In this document: piece after piece, positions 1 to 5,537 of the stretch
How the letters are laid out: every line of letters begins with the position of its first letter
Numbering within the stretch: position 1 is the stretch's first letter
NCBI GenBank assembly: GCA_042408785.1
Contig: JBHOQU010000017.1
Span: 1-10,273, forward strand
Source: JAUQQI01 sp042408785
GTDB lineage: Bacteria > Chloroflexota > Dehalococcoidia > JAUQQI01
DNA length: 10,273 bases
Direction: 5' to 3'
Made by a program: the position numbers and the translations under genes
The notes under the pieces: model-generated
Told to the model about the DNA's origin: nothing
Seen by the model: only the letters and a program-made list of their open reading frames with translations
Databases searched by the model: none

Positions 1-74
1 GACTCCGACCGGTAGAGCCGATAGAGCGTTGCTTCGTCCTCCTGCCAGGTGATCTTCAGTTCCGGTCCACGCAT
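1..74 (-). CDS. Partial CDS, possible IS630-type transposase N-terminus
   Basis: Only the first 24 codons are in the window. The start ATG (74-72) is preceded on the minus strand by a strong GAGGAGG site with short spacing, so a real gene start is likely. The visible peptide begins MRGPELKITWQEDEATLYRLYR. A short N-terminus of this kind, with a WQ-(E/D)-(E/D)-x-x-x-L-Y pattern, resembles what precedes the helix-turn-helix of IS630-like transposases. That is family recollection on very little sequence. The gene runs leftward out of the window. If the call is right, an insertion sequence sits next to the decayed integrase. The product could equally be any other short-leader protein. Confidence 0.4.
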   Translation of the reverse strand, partial: MRGPELKITWQEDEATLYRLYRSE

Positions 75-408
75 CGCCACCTCCTCTTGACCATAACAGG
101 TCATGATATCCGGTGGCGAGTTCTTACGCAAATGGTATTAGATTCCTCCCACTACGTTCGCGCCGGACTCGCGAGCCGACCATTTTGGTCATTTGGTCGG
201 GCGGCCATCCCCATCCGCGGGGCGGGGCCGTCGGCTTCTGTGGACTCCCAACCTTGAAAGGCCGGGCCAGCTTTGCCCGCATGCCGTCCACCGCGGTGGG
301 GAATAGAATTCCCTGGGCGCAAGGCCGGTGTCGGGCGAGGGGACGCACACGCCGGGTTGCGCCTTGTCCAGAAAAGCTCCGCCGGGCCCACGTGAGCTTT
401 TCACCGGT
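75..408. other. Gene-free stretch between left-edge gene and integrase remnant
   Basis: No convincing gene is present: the open frames on both strands lack good ribosome binding sites and overlap each other. Two inverted repeats are visible. CCGACCA (176-182) pairs with TGGTCGG (194-200), and a further TGGTC sits in the loop at 186-190. A second pair at 371-379 and 394-402 is listed separately. The stretch may be decayed element DNA or an insertion sequence end. No terminal repeat could be matched because only one side is in view. Confidence 0.4.
371..402. terminator. Inverted repeat, possible terminator of the integrase remnant
   Basis: GAAAAGCTC (371-379) and GAGCTTTTC (394-402) form a perfect 9-bp stem with a 14-base GC-rich loop. 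It lies just past the stop codon of the leftward integrase remnant (409-411). Read on the minus strand, the distal arm ends in TTTTC, which gives it a terminator-like shape. The U-tract lies inside the stem and the loop is long, so termination would be weak. It could also be a protein-binding palindrome. Confidence 0.35.
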
Positions 409-1343
409 CTAAACCTTCCTGCGCGTCCGGCCCCGCCTCCGCCCCTCTTTCCCGTCCCCAAGACCGGCCATTGGCGAGAACCTGGCCTGTCGCTCCGCCT
501 CCACCTGCTCGGAAACCATCCGCCCGTCGTGCAGGCTCATGGCCGGGCTGGCGTGGCCCAGGAGGGCCTGAAGCTCGTGCAGGGAACCTCCGGCCGTCAC
601 CCAGTGGAGGGCGAACGTATGCCTGAGACGGTGCGGGTAAAGGTTAAGGCCCGTGCCGGCCTCCAGTTGGCGGAAGACCATCTTCAGGCCGGCGTACGTA
701 AGGGGCCTGCCATCCTGGGTTAAAGACAGGGCCTGGGAGCTGGCGTTGGGGCAACCCCTAAACACGTAGCGAAGGATCACTTGCCGGAACTTTCCCCCCT
801 TGGCTCGCCGGATGGTCAGGGTTCCGGTGGCCCAGGCCCAGTCGGCAAGGGTAAGGCCCAAAAGCTTGCCGGCCCGGAGGCCTTTGTCCGCCATCACCAG
901 TACGATGGCGGCATCCCGGGGCCCGGTCCGTCCTTGGCGGGCCGCGTCCAGGACCCGCTTAGGCCTCCGGATCCCCTGCATCGGGTTGACCCAGCCGTCC
1001 AGATAGCGGCCGACCTTTTCGGGCAGCCAGTTGAAGAAGGTCTTCAGAATCCGGTAGTAGCGGTGGGCTCCGTGGGCCGTAATGGGTTTGCGGGCCTGGG
1101 GAGCCCGCCCCAACGGACCGGCTCGGACAGGAACCAGGAAGGGAACTCCCGGACCACTTCGGCCCGGACGTCGAAGGGGCCCAAATTCGGGTACGTTTCG
1201 GAAAGCCAGGCCTTAAAGAGGGCGAGATTTCCCTCACAGAACCTGAGGGTCTGGGGGGACCGGCTTTCGGCCCGGCGGGAGACGAGGAGCGCCCGAACCT
1301 CCCGCTCCCAGTCAAAAACCCCCTGGTTTATAAATTCGGGCAT
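409..1343 (-). pseudogene. int: Degenerate tyrosine recombinase (integrase)
   Basis: This leftward integrase is split between two frames. The N-terminal SAM-like domain starts at ATG 1343-1341, behind GGGAGGAAT, with MPEFINQGVFDWEREVRAL, and stays in frame to about 1125. A one-base shift in the G-rich stretch near 1100-1125 moves the rest into another frame, which runs to the stop at 409-411. The second part continues the core-binding domain (ITAHGAHRYYRILKTFFNWL) and the catalytic domain. It keeps Arg in GLRAGKLLGL, Lys in RRAKGGK, HxxR in PHRLRHTFA, and His in LLGHASP. The nucleophile position reads SLHDGRM, so the expected Tyr is Asp (GAC for TAC). The RPKRVLDAARQG junction also appears to lack the usual 15-20 residue linker. 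Three independent lesions make it inactive. It would originally have acted at the tRNA-type attachment site just upstream. Confidence 0.88.
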
Positions 1344-1359
1344 GATTCCTCCCTGCGAA

Positions 1360-1446
1360 AAGTTTGGGGAAAAGTGGCGCGGATAAGGTAGCTTGGCGGT
1401 AAATCCCTTGGACAAAAGGGGGGTTTATGGTTAAGTTTTGGGGAAA
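1360..1446. repeat. Two near-direct repeats upstream of the integrase
   Basis: AAGTTTGGGGAAAAGTGG begins at 1360, and the closely related AAGTTTTGGGGAAATGGTGG begins at 1433, about 73 bases away. Both lie between the tRNA fragment and the integrase start. Short direct repeats here are the right kind of site for integrase arm binding or an excisionase. That role is inferred from position only. Confidence 0.4.
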
Positions 1447-1493
1447 TGGTGGCAGGGGAGGGATTCGAACCCCCGACCAAGGGCTTATGAGGC
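1447..1493 (-). other. tRNA 3' fragment with CAT anticodon (attachment-site footprint)
   Basis: On the minus strand this reads as the 3' part of a tRNA: anticodon loop CTCATAA (1491-1485), 3' anticodon stem GCCCT, five-base variable loop TGGTC, T-arm GGGGG-TTCGAAT-CCCTC, acceptor strand CCCTGCC, discriminator A and an encoded CCA (1449-1447). The 5' half is absent. Upstream bases pair only two deep with the anticodon stem, and no matching GGCAGGG acceptor strand or D-arm occurs in the expected 40 bases. Such 3' fragments are the usual core of tRNA-targeted integration sites. A CAT anticodon fits tRNA-Met or the lysidine tRNA-Ile. No second copy was seen in the window. Confidence 0.85.
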
Positions 1494-1552
1494 GGCCCGC
1501 ATAAAGCCTCGGAAAACGGCCCTCCAGGCGGCAAAATTGCCGGCATTCAGCA

Positions 1553-2167
1553 TCAAGTCCCCTGGTCAGTCATCCGCTGGAGACCCACCGTCTTGACCAG
1601 GTCGTCCCAGACGGTCGACAGGGAACCCACGTCGGCTTCAAGCAGGACGCGGTCTCCCGCCACCGCCAGCTCGTACAGCCTCAGCAGACGCCCGTTCACA
1701 ACCAGGTAGTACGGAGCCCCGAGGCCGAACGCGTAAGACCGCGCTTGGCCGACGACCTGGTCGGTAAGCGCCTCGCCGGGAGCCTTGGCCTCGATAACCA
1801 GGAACGGGCGCCCATCCCGGTACAGCACCCAATCCGCTTCGCCCATCAGCTCCTGGCGTCCGGCCTGGAGCCTCAGGGGAACACGGAGACGGTAGTCGGC
1901 CGGCCCGTAGCCCAGGAACCGGACGATCGGGCCGATCAGCTTCGCCTCAACCTCGACCTCGTTGTTGAAGGCAGCTCCAGCCAGCTCCCGGAGCCAGACG
2001 TCCCGGACCGCGTCGAAGGCGCTGGCGCGGGCCTGGTCGAGCTCCCGACGAAGGCGCGTAAGCTCTGTCCCGAGCTGACTCTCCTTCTGGGAAAGGTCGT
2101 AGTTGAGCTTCAGCAGCACCAGAAGGGCGAAGACAAGCAGGGCTAACAGGACCGGACTGACCCACAC
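1553..2167 (-). CDS. Membrane-anchored PD-(D/E)XK nuclease-like protein (HsdR N-terminal type)
   Basis: The 204-residue product has three parts. Residues 4-20 form a hydrophobic N-terminal membrane helix (VLLALLVFALLVLL). Residues 22-58 form a charged coiled-coil-like helix. Residues 68-190 form a PD-(D/E)XK fold like the N-terminal domain of type I restriction subunits. The domain begins NEVEVEAKLIGPIVRFLGYG, has the metal-binding Asp at GEADWVL (D112) and E-x-K at VIEAK (E126, K128), and ends with a Q-x3-Y element (QARSYAF). All core residues are present. No helicase or methylase domain follows. It starts with GTG 12 bases after the XRE gene stops, so the two are probably one leftward transcript. 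The ribosome binding site is weak, which suggests translational coupling. A membrane-tethered nuclease beside a repressor suggests exclusion or defence; that role is an inference. Confidence 0.72.
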   Translation of the reverse strand: MWVSPVLLALLVFALLVLLKLNYDLSQKESQLGTELTRLRRELDQARASAFDAVRDVWLRELAGAAFNNEVEVEAKLIGPIVRFLGYGPADYRLRVPLRLQAGRQELMGEADWVLYRDGRPFLVIEAKAPGEALTDQVVGQARSYAFGLGAPYYLVVNGRLLRLYELAVAGDRVLLEADVGSLSTVWDDLVKTVGLQRMTDQGT

Positions 2168-2179
2168 GGAACGAAAGCC

Positions 2180-2719
2180 CTAGGAAGTATCAGGGGTTCC
2201 AGGCTGTCGCGGCTGAAGAGTTCGGACCAGTTCTGCGACCAGACGGGTCACCTCTTGCTGACTGCGAATCGCCTCAAGGAAGAGCTCCTCCGTCCTCTCC
2301 GACCGGGCAAGGACCAAGGATCGTTCTTCCCGAAGGGCAGCGATGAGCTTCGATGCTACCCGCTCCGCGACGACCTCAGCTAGTCTGTCGGTCCACTCCA
2401 CCGGAATTGCCTCGAACAGCCGTTCTACACTTAATTGTTCAGGGGGCCTCTCCTGGACTGCACAGTCCCGGACGAAACCGGCCGCATGGAGAAGCTTTAT
2501 CTCGATTCTGTCCCGGCACCCGGGATCGAAGAACTCAGCCAAGCGCCGCATGGCGTCCGGATCCCGCATAAAGTTGCGCCCGCTTTCCCACTCGCCTACC
2601 GCCCGAGCCGAGTATCCAACTCGTTCGCCGAGCTCTTCCTGTGATAAGCCTCTGGATTCCCTCAGCCCCCTGAGCATGAGGCCAAAGCGCCGGAACCTGA
2701 CCCGCGTGACCTTTTCCAT
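2180..2719 (-). CDS. XRE-family helix-turn-helix regulator (candidate element repressor)
   Basis: The 179-residue protein has an N-terminal Cro/CI-type helix-turn-helix at residues 12-65. Its recognition segment is LSQEELGERVGYSARAVGEWESGR, a classic XRE pattern. The rest is helical: residues 98-128 (LSVERLFEAIPVEWTDRLAEVVAERV), then a charged coiled-coil-like region to about residue 168 that probably mediates oligomerisation. I chose ATG 2719. The frame is open to another ATG at 2815, but that would place the operator-like repeats and the -35 region of the divergent promoter inside the gene. No clear Shine-Dalgarno precedes ATG 2719. It faces the rightward promoter and leads the nuclease gene, as expected for a lysogeny-type repressor that controls its own region. 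Confidence 0.8.
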   Translation of the reverse strand: MEKVTRVRFRRFGLMLRGLRESRGLSQEELGERVGYSARAVGEWESGRNFMRDPDAMRRLAEFFDPGCRDRIEIKLLHAAGFVRDCAVQERPPEQLSVERLFEAIPVEWTDRLAEVVAERVASKLIAALREERSLVLARSERTEELFLEAIRSQQEVTRLVAELVRTLQPRQPGTPDTS

Positions 2720-2756
2720 CTGGCTAACAAGTCTACAACGCGTCGGCGGCTTTGGC

Positions 2757-2793
2757 ACGAATGTTTCCTGAGAAATAACGAATTTTTCCTGAG
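2757..2793. promoter_or_regulatory. Tandem 16-bp direct repeats, candidate operator
   Basis: ACGAATGTTTCCTGAG (2757-2772) and ACGAATTTTTCCTGAG (2778-2793) differ at one position and are exactly 21 bp apart, two helical turns. They lie between the XRE regulator start and the -35 box of the rightward promoter, with 8 bases between the second repeat and the -35. This spacing suits cooperative binding of a dimeric repressor on one face of the DNA. That the neighbouring XRE protein binds here is inferred. Confidence 0.65.
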
Positions 2794-2806
2794 TCAAGAC
2801 CTTGAC
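2793..2806. promoter_or_regulatory. 14-bp palindrome overlapping the -35 box
   Basis: GTCAAG-AC-CTTGAC is a perfect inverted repeat with a two-base spacer. Its right arm supplies five of the six bases of the TTGACA -35 box. A protein bound here would block RNA polymerase directly. It is distinct from the adjacent direct repeats and could be the site of a second regulator, such as the ribbon-helix-helix protein encoded immediately downstream. Confidence 0.5.
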
Positions 2807-2830
2807 AAGGCGCATGAATTCCGCTATAAT
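2802..2830 (+). promoter_or_regulatory. Perfect consensus sigma-A promoter for the rightward operon
   Basis: TTGACA (2802-2807), a 17-bp spacer and TATAAT (2825-2830) match the housekeeping consensus exactly. The expected start of transcription is about 2837, while the first gene begins with GTG 2836 or ATG 2839, leaving essentially no leader. A promoter this strong beside operator-like repeats is typical of a tightly repressed early promoter. Confidence 0.85.
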
Positions 2831-2838
2831 CGCTCGTG

Positions 2839-3024
2839 ATGAGCCGGAAAGTCAGACAGACCAGGTTTAGCTCGAAGGTAGACATCCCCCTCGACGCCCG
2901 ACTTCGCGAGTGGCTCGAGGGCGAAGCGGAGCGCAAGCGGCTCTCGGTTGCGGCGCTCGTGCGGCTCTTGCTGAGCGAAGCCATGGAAGCGGACCAATCC
3001 CGCAGGAAGGAGGCTTCTTCATGA
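2839..3024 (+). CDS. Ribbon-helix-helix DNA-binding protein, probably leaderless
   Basis: The 61-residue protein carries a CopG/Arc-type ribbon-helix-helix. The beta strand is RFSSKVDIPLD (residues 9-19). Two helices follow, LREWLEGEAERKRL and VAALVRLLLSEAMEA, separated by the usual short turn before the second helix. The C-terminus is charged. ATG 2839 or the overlapping GTG 2836 must be the start, because no later in-frame start would keep the fold. Either lies within two or three bases of the predicted transcription start, so the mRNA would be leaderless. It is the first gene of the rightward block and likely a small regulator or partitioning-type protein acting on nearby operators. Its stop overlaps the next start as ATGA. 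Confidence 0.75.
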   Translation: MSRKVRQTRFSSKVDIPLDARLREWLEGEAERKRLSVAALVRLLLSEAMEADQSRRKEASS

Positions 3025-3254
3025 GTTCCCCACGGTCCCCCATCTGGAACGCGATCCGCGCCCAGGAGAACGCCCAGGCCCGGCTGAGCCGCATCCGGCA
3101 AGACCCCATCGTCCGGGCGGCCGCCGGGCTTCTTTATGCCTCGCAGGCCCTTTCCGAGCTTGCGGAGCAGCTGGGCAGCGTCGAGGCCGTCCGCCGCCAC
3201 CTGGCCGAGTCGCACCGGATCCTCCTTGAAGTCGCCCGAAAGCACACGTCGTGA
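3021..3254 (+). CDS. Small helical protein of unknown function
   Basis: ATG 3021 overlaps the stop of the preceding gene (ATGA) and has GGAAGGAGG just upstream, so the start is well supported. The 77-residue product is almost entirely predicted helix: residues 10-35 are Gln/Arg-rich (AIRAQENAQARLSRIRQDP), and residues 36-75 alternate Ala/Leu with charged residues (AAAGLLYASQALSELAEQL). No motif, cysteines or membrane segment can be seen. I do not recognise the family. Position suggests an early gene co-expressed with the ribbon-helix-helix protein. Its stop overlaps the next GTG start. Confidence 0.65.
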   Translation: MSSPRSPIWNAIRAQENAQARLSRIRQDPIVRAAAGLLYASQALSELAEQLGSVEAVRRHLAESHRILLEVARKHTS

Positions 3255-3685
3255 AGCGCCCAGCCGACGGCGTCTACAGGGTTGTTGCCACGCCCACGGC
3301 CGAAACCTATCGCGCCCTTGAGCTGGCCAGGGCGCGTCTTCGGCGGTACTTGGCCAGGCGGGGCGTGCCCCGTGAGGTCCCGATGACGCTGCTGGCGGAC
3401 GCTGCCCTTGACGAGTTCGTCCGCCGAGTTTTTACGCCCTCCGGCCGGATGCGGCGGAGGGCGCTGGAGGAGCTGGCGGCAAAGCTGGGGGCCGCTTCCC
3501 GGGCCCCCGGTCGGAACGGCAAGGAGGTGAGGCAGGGAGCGCAGGCCGACAACCGAATACGGGGACAGGCGTACAAAAAGGAGGCCGGGGCGGGTCCGCT
3601 CCCACCCGCCCCGGCTTTCCCGCAGGAAGGGTCTTCTGTAACTGATTTTACCACACTTTTGCCGCGGGAGGAAGCGCAATGCTGA
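3251..3685 (+). CDS. Unknown protein; helical N-terminus, low-complexity C-terminus
   Basis: GTG 3251 overlaps the previous stop (GTGA). The first ~95 residues look genuinely coding: a basic N-terminus, then helices YRALELARARLRRYLARRG, VPMTLLADAALDEFVRRVF and MRRRALEELAAKLGA. VPMTLLADAALDEFVRR recalls the second half of a short helical DNA-binding domain, but not clearly enough to name. From about residue 100 the sequence turns into Gly/Ala/Pro-rich text that runs across a 12-bp GC hairpin (3584-3615), so the tail may be unconstrained. A single-base change near 3535 would end the protein at a TGA there. The last codons overlap the following ATG. Confidence 0.5.
   Translation: MKRPADGVYRVVATPTAETYRALELARARLRRYLARRGVPREVPMTLLADAALDEFVRRVFTPSGRMRRRALEELAAKLGAASRAPGRNGKEVRQGAQADNRIRGQAYKKEAGAGPLPPAPAFPQEGSSVTDFTTLLPREEAQC
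3584..3618. terminator. GC hairpin: possible terminator or attenuator
   Basis: GCCGGGGCGGGT (3584-3595) and ACCCGCCCCGGC (3604-3615) form a perfect 12-bp stem with an 8-base loop, followed by TTT. AAAAA (3575-3579) precedes it, so the minus strand also has a T-tract a few bases past the stem. The rightward U-tract is short, so partial termination or mRNA processing is as likely as full termination. It separates the first three rightward genes from the next group. Confidence 0.5.
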
Positions 3686-4182
3686 CGGATCGGCTTTCTG
3701 TGAAGGCCCGAGCCCTCGAGGCGTACCGCCGCTGGAAGGAAGAGGACATGCGGCGGCTCAGGGAGGACCAGGAGCGGTGGCTGGCCACAGTCCGCGCCCG
3801 CTTCCTGGACCGGACCCTGCAGGTCCTGGGGATTGACCCGGCCGCGGCCTCTTTCCGTTTTCCCAACCCGCTTAGCTGGGAAGTTGAGGTCGAGGCGCCG
3901 GACGCGGACGGGTCCACCTTCTGGCTCCTGGTGCGCCGGTACGGGTCGGACGAGGCGCTCTATGTGAGGGTGTCGTGCCAGTCCTGCGGCCAGCCCTTTT
4001 ACGCTTACGTCTCCCTTGACCCCCTCCACCTGCTGGAGAACGTGGGCCGCGCCCTTGCCGAGGACACGCTCTGCCGGGACTGCCGGATGCGAAAGGACGA
4101 GAAGGCAGCTCGTCCAGCGGACCGGCTGGCGGAGGTCCTGGCGGAGGTCCTGGAGGAGATGGGGTTCCAGCGGGAGCAATAG
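3679..4182 (+). CDS. Zinc-ribbon protein of unknown function
   Basis: ATG 3679 has GGGAGGAA seven bases upstream. The 167-residue protein begins with a charged helix (residues 8-48, ARALEAYRRWKEEDMRRLREDQERW). A predicted beta region (60-98) follows, leading into a split zinc site: CQSC at C100/C103 and CRDC at C132/C135, about 28 residues apart, as in zinc ribbons. The C-terminus (146-163) is a helix containing an exact duplication, LAEVLAEVLEE, encoded by a 12-bp tandem repeat at 4129-4152. I do not recognise the family. It leads the packed group that includes the methyltransferase. A nucleic-acid or protein-binding role is plausible from the zinc ribbon alone. Confidence 0.65.
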   Translation: MLTDRLSVKARALEAYRRWKEEDMRRLREDQERWLATVRARFLDRTLQVLGIDPAAASFRFPNPLSWEVEVEAPDADGSTFWLLVRRYGSDEALYVRVSCQSCGQPFYAYVSLDPLHLLENVGRALAEDTLCRDCRMRKDEKAARPADRLAEVLAEVLEEMGFQREQ

Positions 4183-4196
4183 CGAGGAGGGCAGAG

Positions 4197-4388
4197 GTGA
4201 CCATAAAGTCCCGTAAGTCGCCCATTGTCTGTCCCCACGGCCGCCGACCCTATCCCGTCCGGGATGAGGACGGGGCCTGGGTACTCGTGGGGTGCCCCGA
4301 GTGCTACGAGGACCTGAGGCTGCTGCAGCCCTGGTTCCTTTCCCCCGAGGACCAGGGCGAGTGGCGGCCTTTGCCGGGCGAGGAATAA
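4197..4388 (+). CDS. Small zinc-ribbon-like protein (first copy of a ZnR + 2TM pair)
   Basis: GTG 4197 follows GAGGAGG (4184-4190) at suitable spacing. The 63-residue product has a C-P-H element (residues 12-14, VCPHGRR) and CPEC (residues 33-36), with a turn-rich stretch containing Trp between them, so a Cys/His zinc site is likely. The C-terminus is acidic and Pro/Trp-rich. I do not recognise the family. The next gene encodes a two-helix membrane protein, and the same order recurs on the far side of the methyltransferase. Confidence 0.6.
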   Translation: MTIKSRKSPIVCPHGRRPYPVRDEDGAWVLVGCPECYEDLRLLQPWFLSPEDQGEWRPLPGEE

Positions 4389-4394
4389 CCGGCC

Positions 4395-4589
4395 GTGAGC
4401 CGGCGAAACGACTCCGGGCCCCTTGAGCGCCTGACCTGGCTGGCCATGGTCGCCCTGGGCCTGGCGGCCATTCCCGCCTGGGTCGGGGCGGTGCTCGAAC
4501 TCACGTCACCGGGGCCGCTGGGTCTGATTCTCGTTGCTGGCGGGCTCACGGCTCTGGTTCACGAGGTCGCCGAGGACCTCGGGGTGTGA
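4395..4589 (+). CDS. Small two-helix membrane protein
   Basis: GTG 4395 lies about ten bases after CGAGGA. The 64-residue protein has a short basic N-terminus, then two hydrophobic segments: residues 13-35 (LTWLAMVALGLAAIPAWVGAVL) and 39-56 (GPLGLILVAGGLTALV), joined by a Pro/Gly turn. It ends in an acidic tail. Two short helices with a tight turn are a layout shared by class II holins, small toxins and many phage membrane proteins. No residue decides between these. It sits directly before the DNA methyltransferase and overlaps its start (GTGA). Confidence 0.6.
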   Translation: MSRRNDSGPLERLTWLAMVALGLAAIPAWVGAVLELTSPGPLGLILVAGGLTALVHEVAEDLGV

Positions 4590-5299
4590 CGCGGCATGGG
4601 CGGAACGTGGTGACGGCTGGAGGACTTGTGGACGCGCTGCCGAAGCTGGACCTCACACCATACGCTTCCGGCCCTGGCTGGGAGCTCTACCTTGGGGATA
4701 TGCGGGAAGTTGCTGCACGGCTGCCGGGCAAGTCGGTGGACGCCGTCATCACCGACCCGCCCTGGTCCCGGGAACATGTGGAGTGCTTCGCTTGGCTGGG
4801 TATAGTCGCCAGGCATGTTCTGAAGCCGGAGGGAGTCCTGTTGACCCTCAGCGGGCACCACACCGTAGCCGGCGCGGTTCGGCTGATATCCCCGCACGTC
4901 CCGTTTCGGTGGCTGATGGTGGTGGTATCAAGAGGCCCCGCTCCGAGGGTCTGGCCTCTTCGCGTCGTGACGATGTTCCAGCCGGTCCTTTTGTTCACGG
5001 CCCGGGGGTGCTTCAGCGGCCCCTTCCGTCCCGACCTGATTGACAGCACTGCGATGGGTCCAAAGGGGCTCCATCCCTGGGCTCAGGGCCTCTCCGGGTT
5101 TTTCCAGCTTGTCAGGTACTGGACGGAGGAGGGGGATGTCATACTTGACCCCTTTGCTGGGACGGGGACGACGGGTCTGGCAGCTATTCTGCAGAACCGT
5201 CGCTTCATCGGCATCGAGAAGGACGCGCGGACGGCGGAGATCGCCGCCAGGCGGCTTTCGAACCTGCCGCCCCGGCCGGACGTTCGAATGCTTTTGTGA
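4586..5299 (+). CDS. Orphan beta-class DNA methyltransferase (adenine-N6 or cytosine-N4)
   Basis: The 237-residue protein transfers methyl from S-adenosylmethionine to an exocyclic amino group of DNA. Catalytic motif IV is DPPW (57-60) after VDAVIT. The AdoMet-binding motif I is DPFAGTGTTG (188-197), followed by the motif II-like GIEKD (209-213). Motif IV preceding motif I defines the beta group. The D/N-PP-(Y/W/F) form excludes cytosine-C5 enzymes. At 237 residues it is close to the minimal catalytic core, so the target-recognition region must be small (about 100-175). No restriction enzyme gene is adjacent. Orphan methyltransferases of this type are common in phages and mobile elements, where they protect DNA or control replication. 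GTG 4586 overlaps the previous stop; GTG 4628, behind GGAGG, is an alternative start. Confidence 0.85.
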   Translation: MTRHGRNVVTAGGLVDALPKLDLTPYASGPGWELYLGDMREVAARLPGKSVDAVITDPPWSREHVECFAWLGIVARHVLKPEGVLLTLSGHHTVAGAVRLISPHVPFRWLMVVVSRGPAPRVWPLRVVTMFQPVLLFTARGCFSGPFRPDLIDSTAMGPKGLHPWAQGLSGFFQLVRYWTEEGDVILDPFAGTGTTGLAAILQNRRFIGIEKDARTAEIAARRLSNLPPRPDVRMLL

Positions 5300-5307
5300 G
5301 GCAATCC

Positions 5308-5508
5308 ATGACGAGCCGGACCCTGAGGTGCCACGAATGCGGCCTGCACCTTCCGCCAGGAAAGGGCTGGCTGGTGCAGATCGAGGTTGCGGGCCACGAG
5401 CACTGGCTCAGGGTATGCGACGAGTGCCGGGCCTGGCTTAGGGTCTGGGCCGAGCGCGAGCGGGGGCCGTTGCAGGAAGCGGCGACCGCGGAGCGGAGCT
5501 CAGCATGA
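5308..5508 (+). CDS. Small zinc-ribbon-like protein (second copy of a ZnR + 2TM pair)
   Basis: I chose ATG 5308, with GAGG six bases upstream. A GTG at 5296 overlapping the methyltransferase stop is an alternative that adds four residues. The 66-residue product has CHEC near the N-terminus and CDEC about 27 residues later, with GKGW, a short hydrophobic strand and HEHW between, a typical two-knuckle zinc ribbon. A charged helix follows (CRAWLRVWAERERGPL). It resembles the 63-residue protein upstream of the methyltransferase in size and cysteine layout, though not closely in sequence. Its stop overlaps ATG 5505. Function unknown. Confidence 0.6.
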   Translation: MTSRTLRCHECGLHLPPGKGWLVQIEVAGHEHWLRVCDECRAWLRVWAERERGPLQEAATAERSSA

Positions 5509-5537
5509 AGTGGGACAGCTTCGAGAAGGAGGTCGAA

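Noticed and set aside
113..461. Several 70-130-residue open frames in the left gene-free stretch
   Set aside because: They overlap on both strands, lack ribosome binding sites and show no recognisable motif. High GC alone explains them.
1447..1540. Complete tRNA gene on the minus strand
   Set aside because: No GGCAGGG acceptor strand, D-arm or full anticodon stem occurs upstream of the anticodon loop. Only the 3' part is present.
2720..2815. Longer XRE regulator starting at ATG 2815
   Set aside because: The extra 32 residues are encoded by the operator-like repeats and promoter region and are not expected before an XRE domain. The repeat period of 21 merely keeps the frame open.
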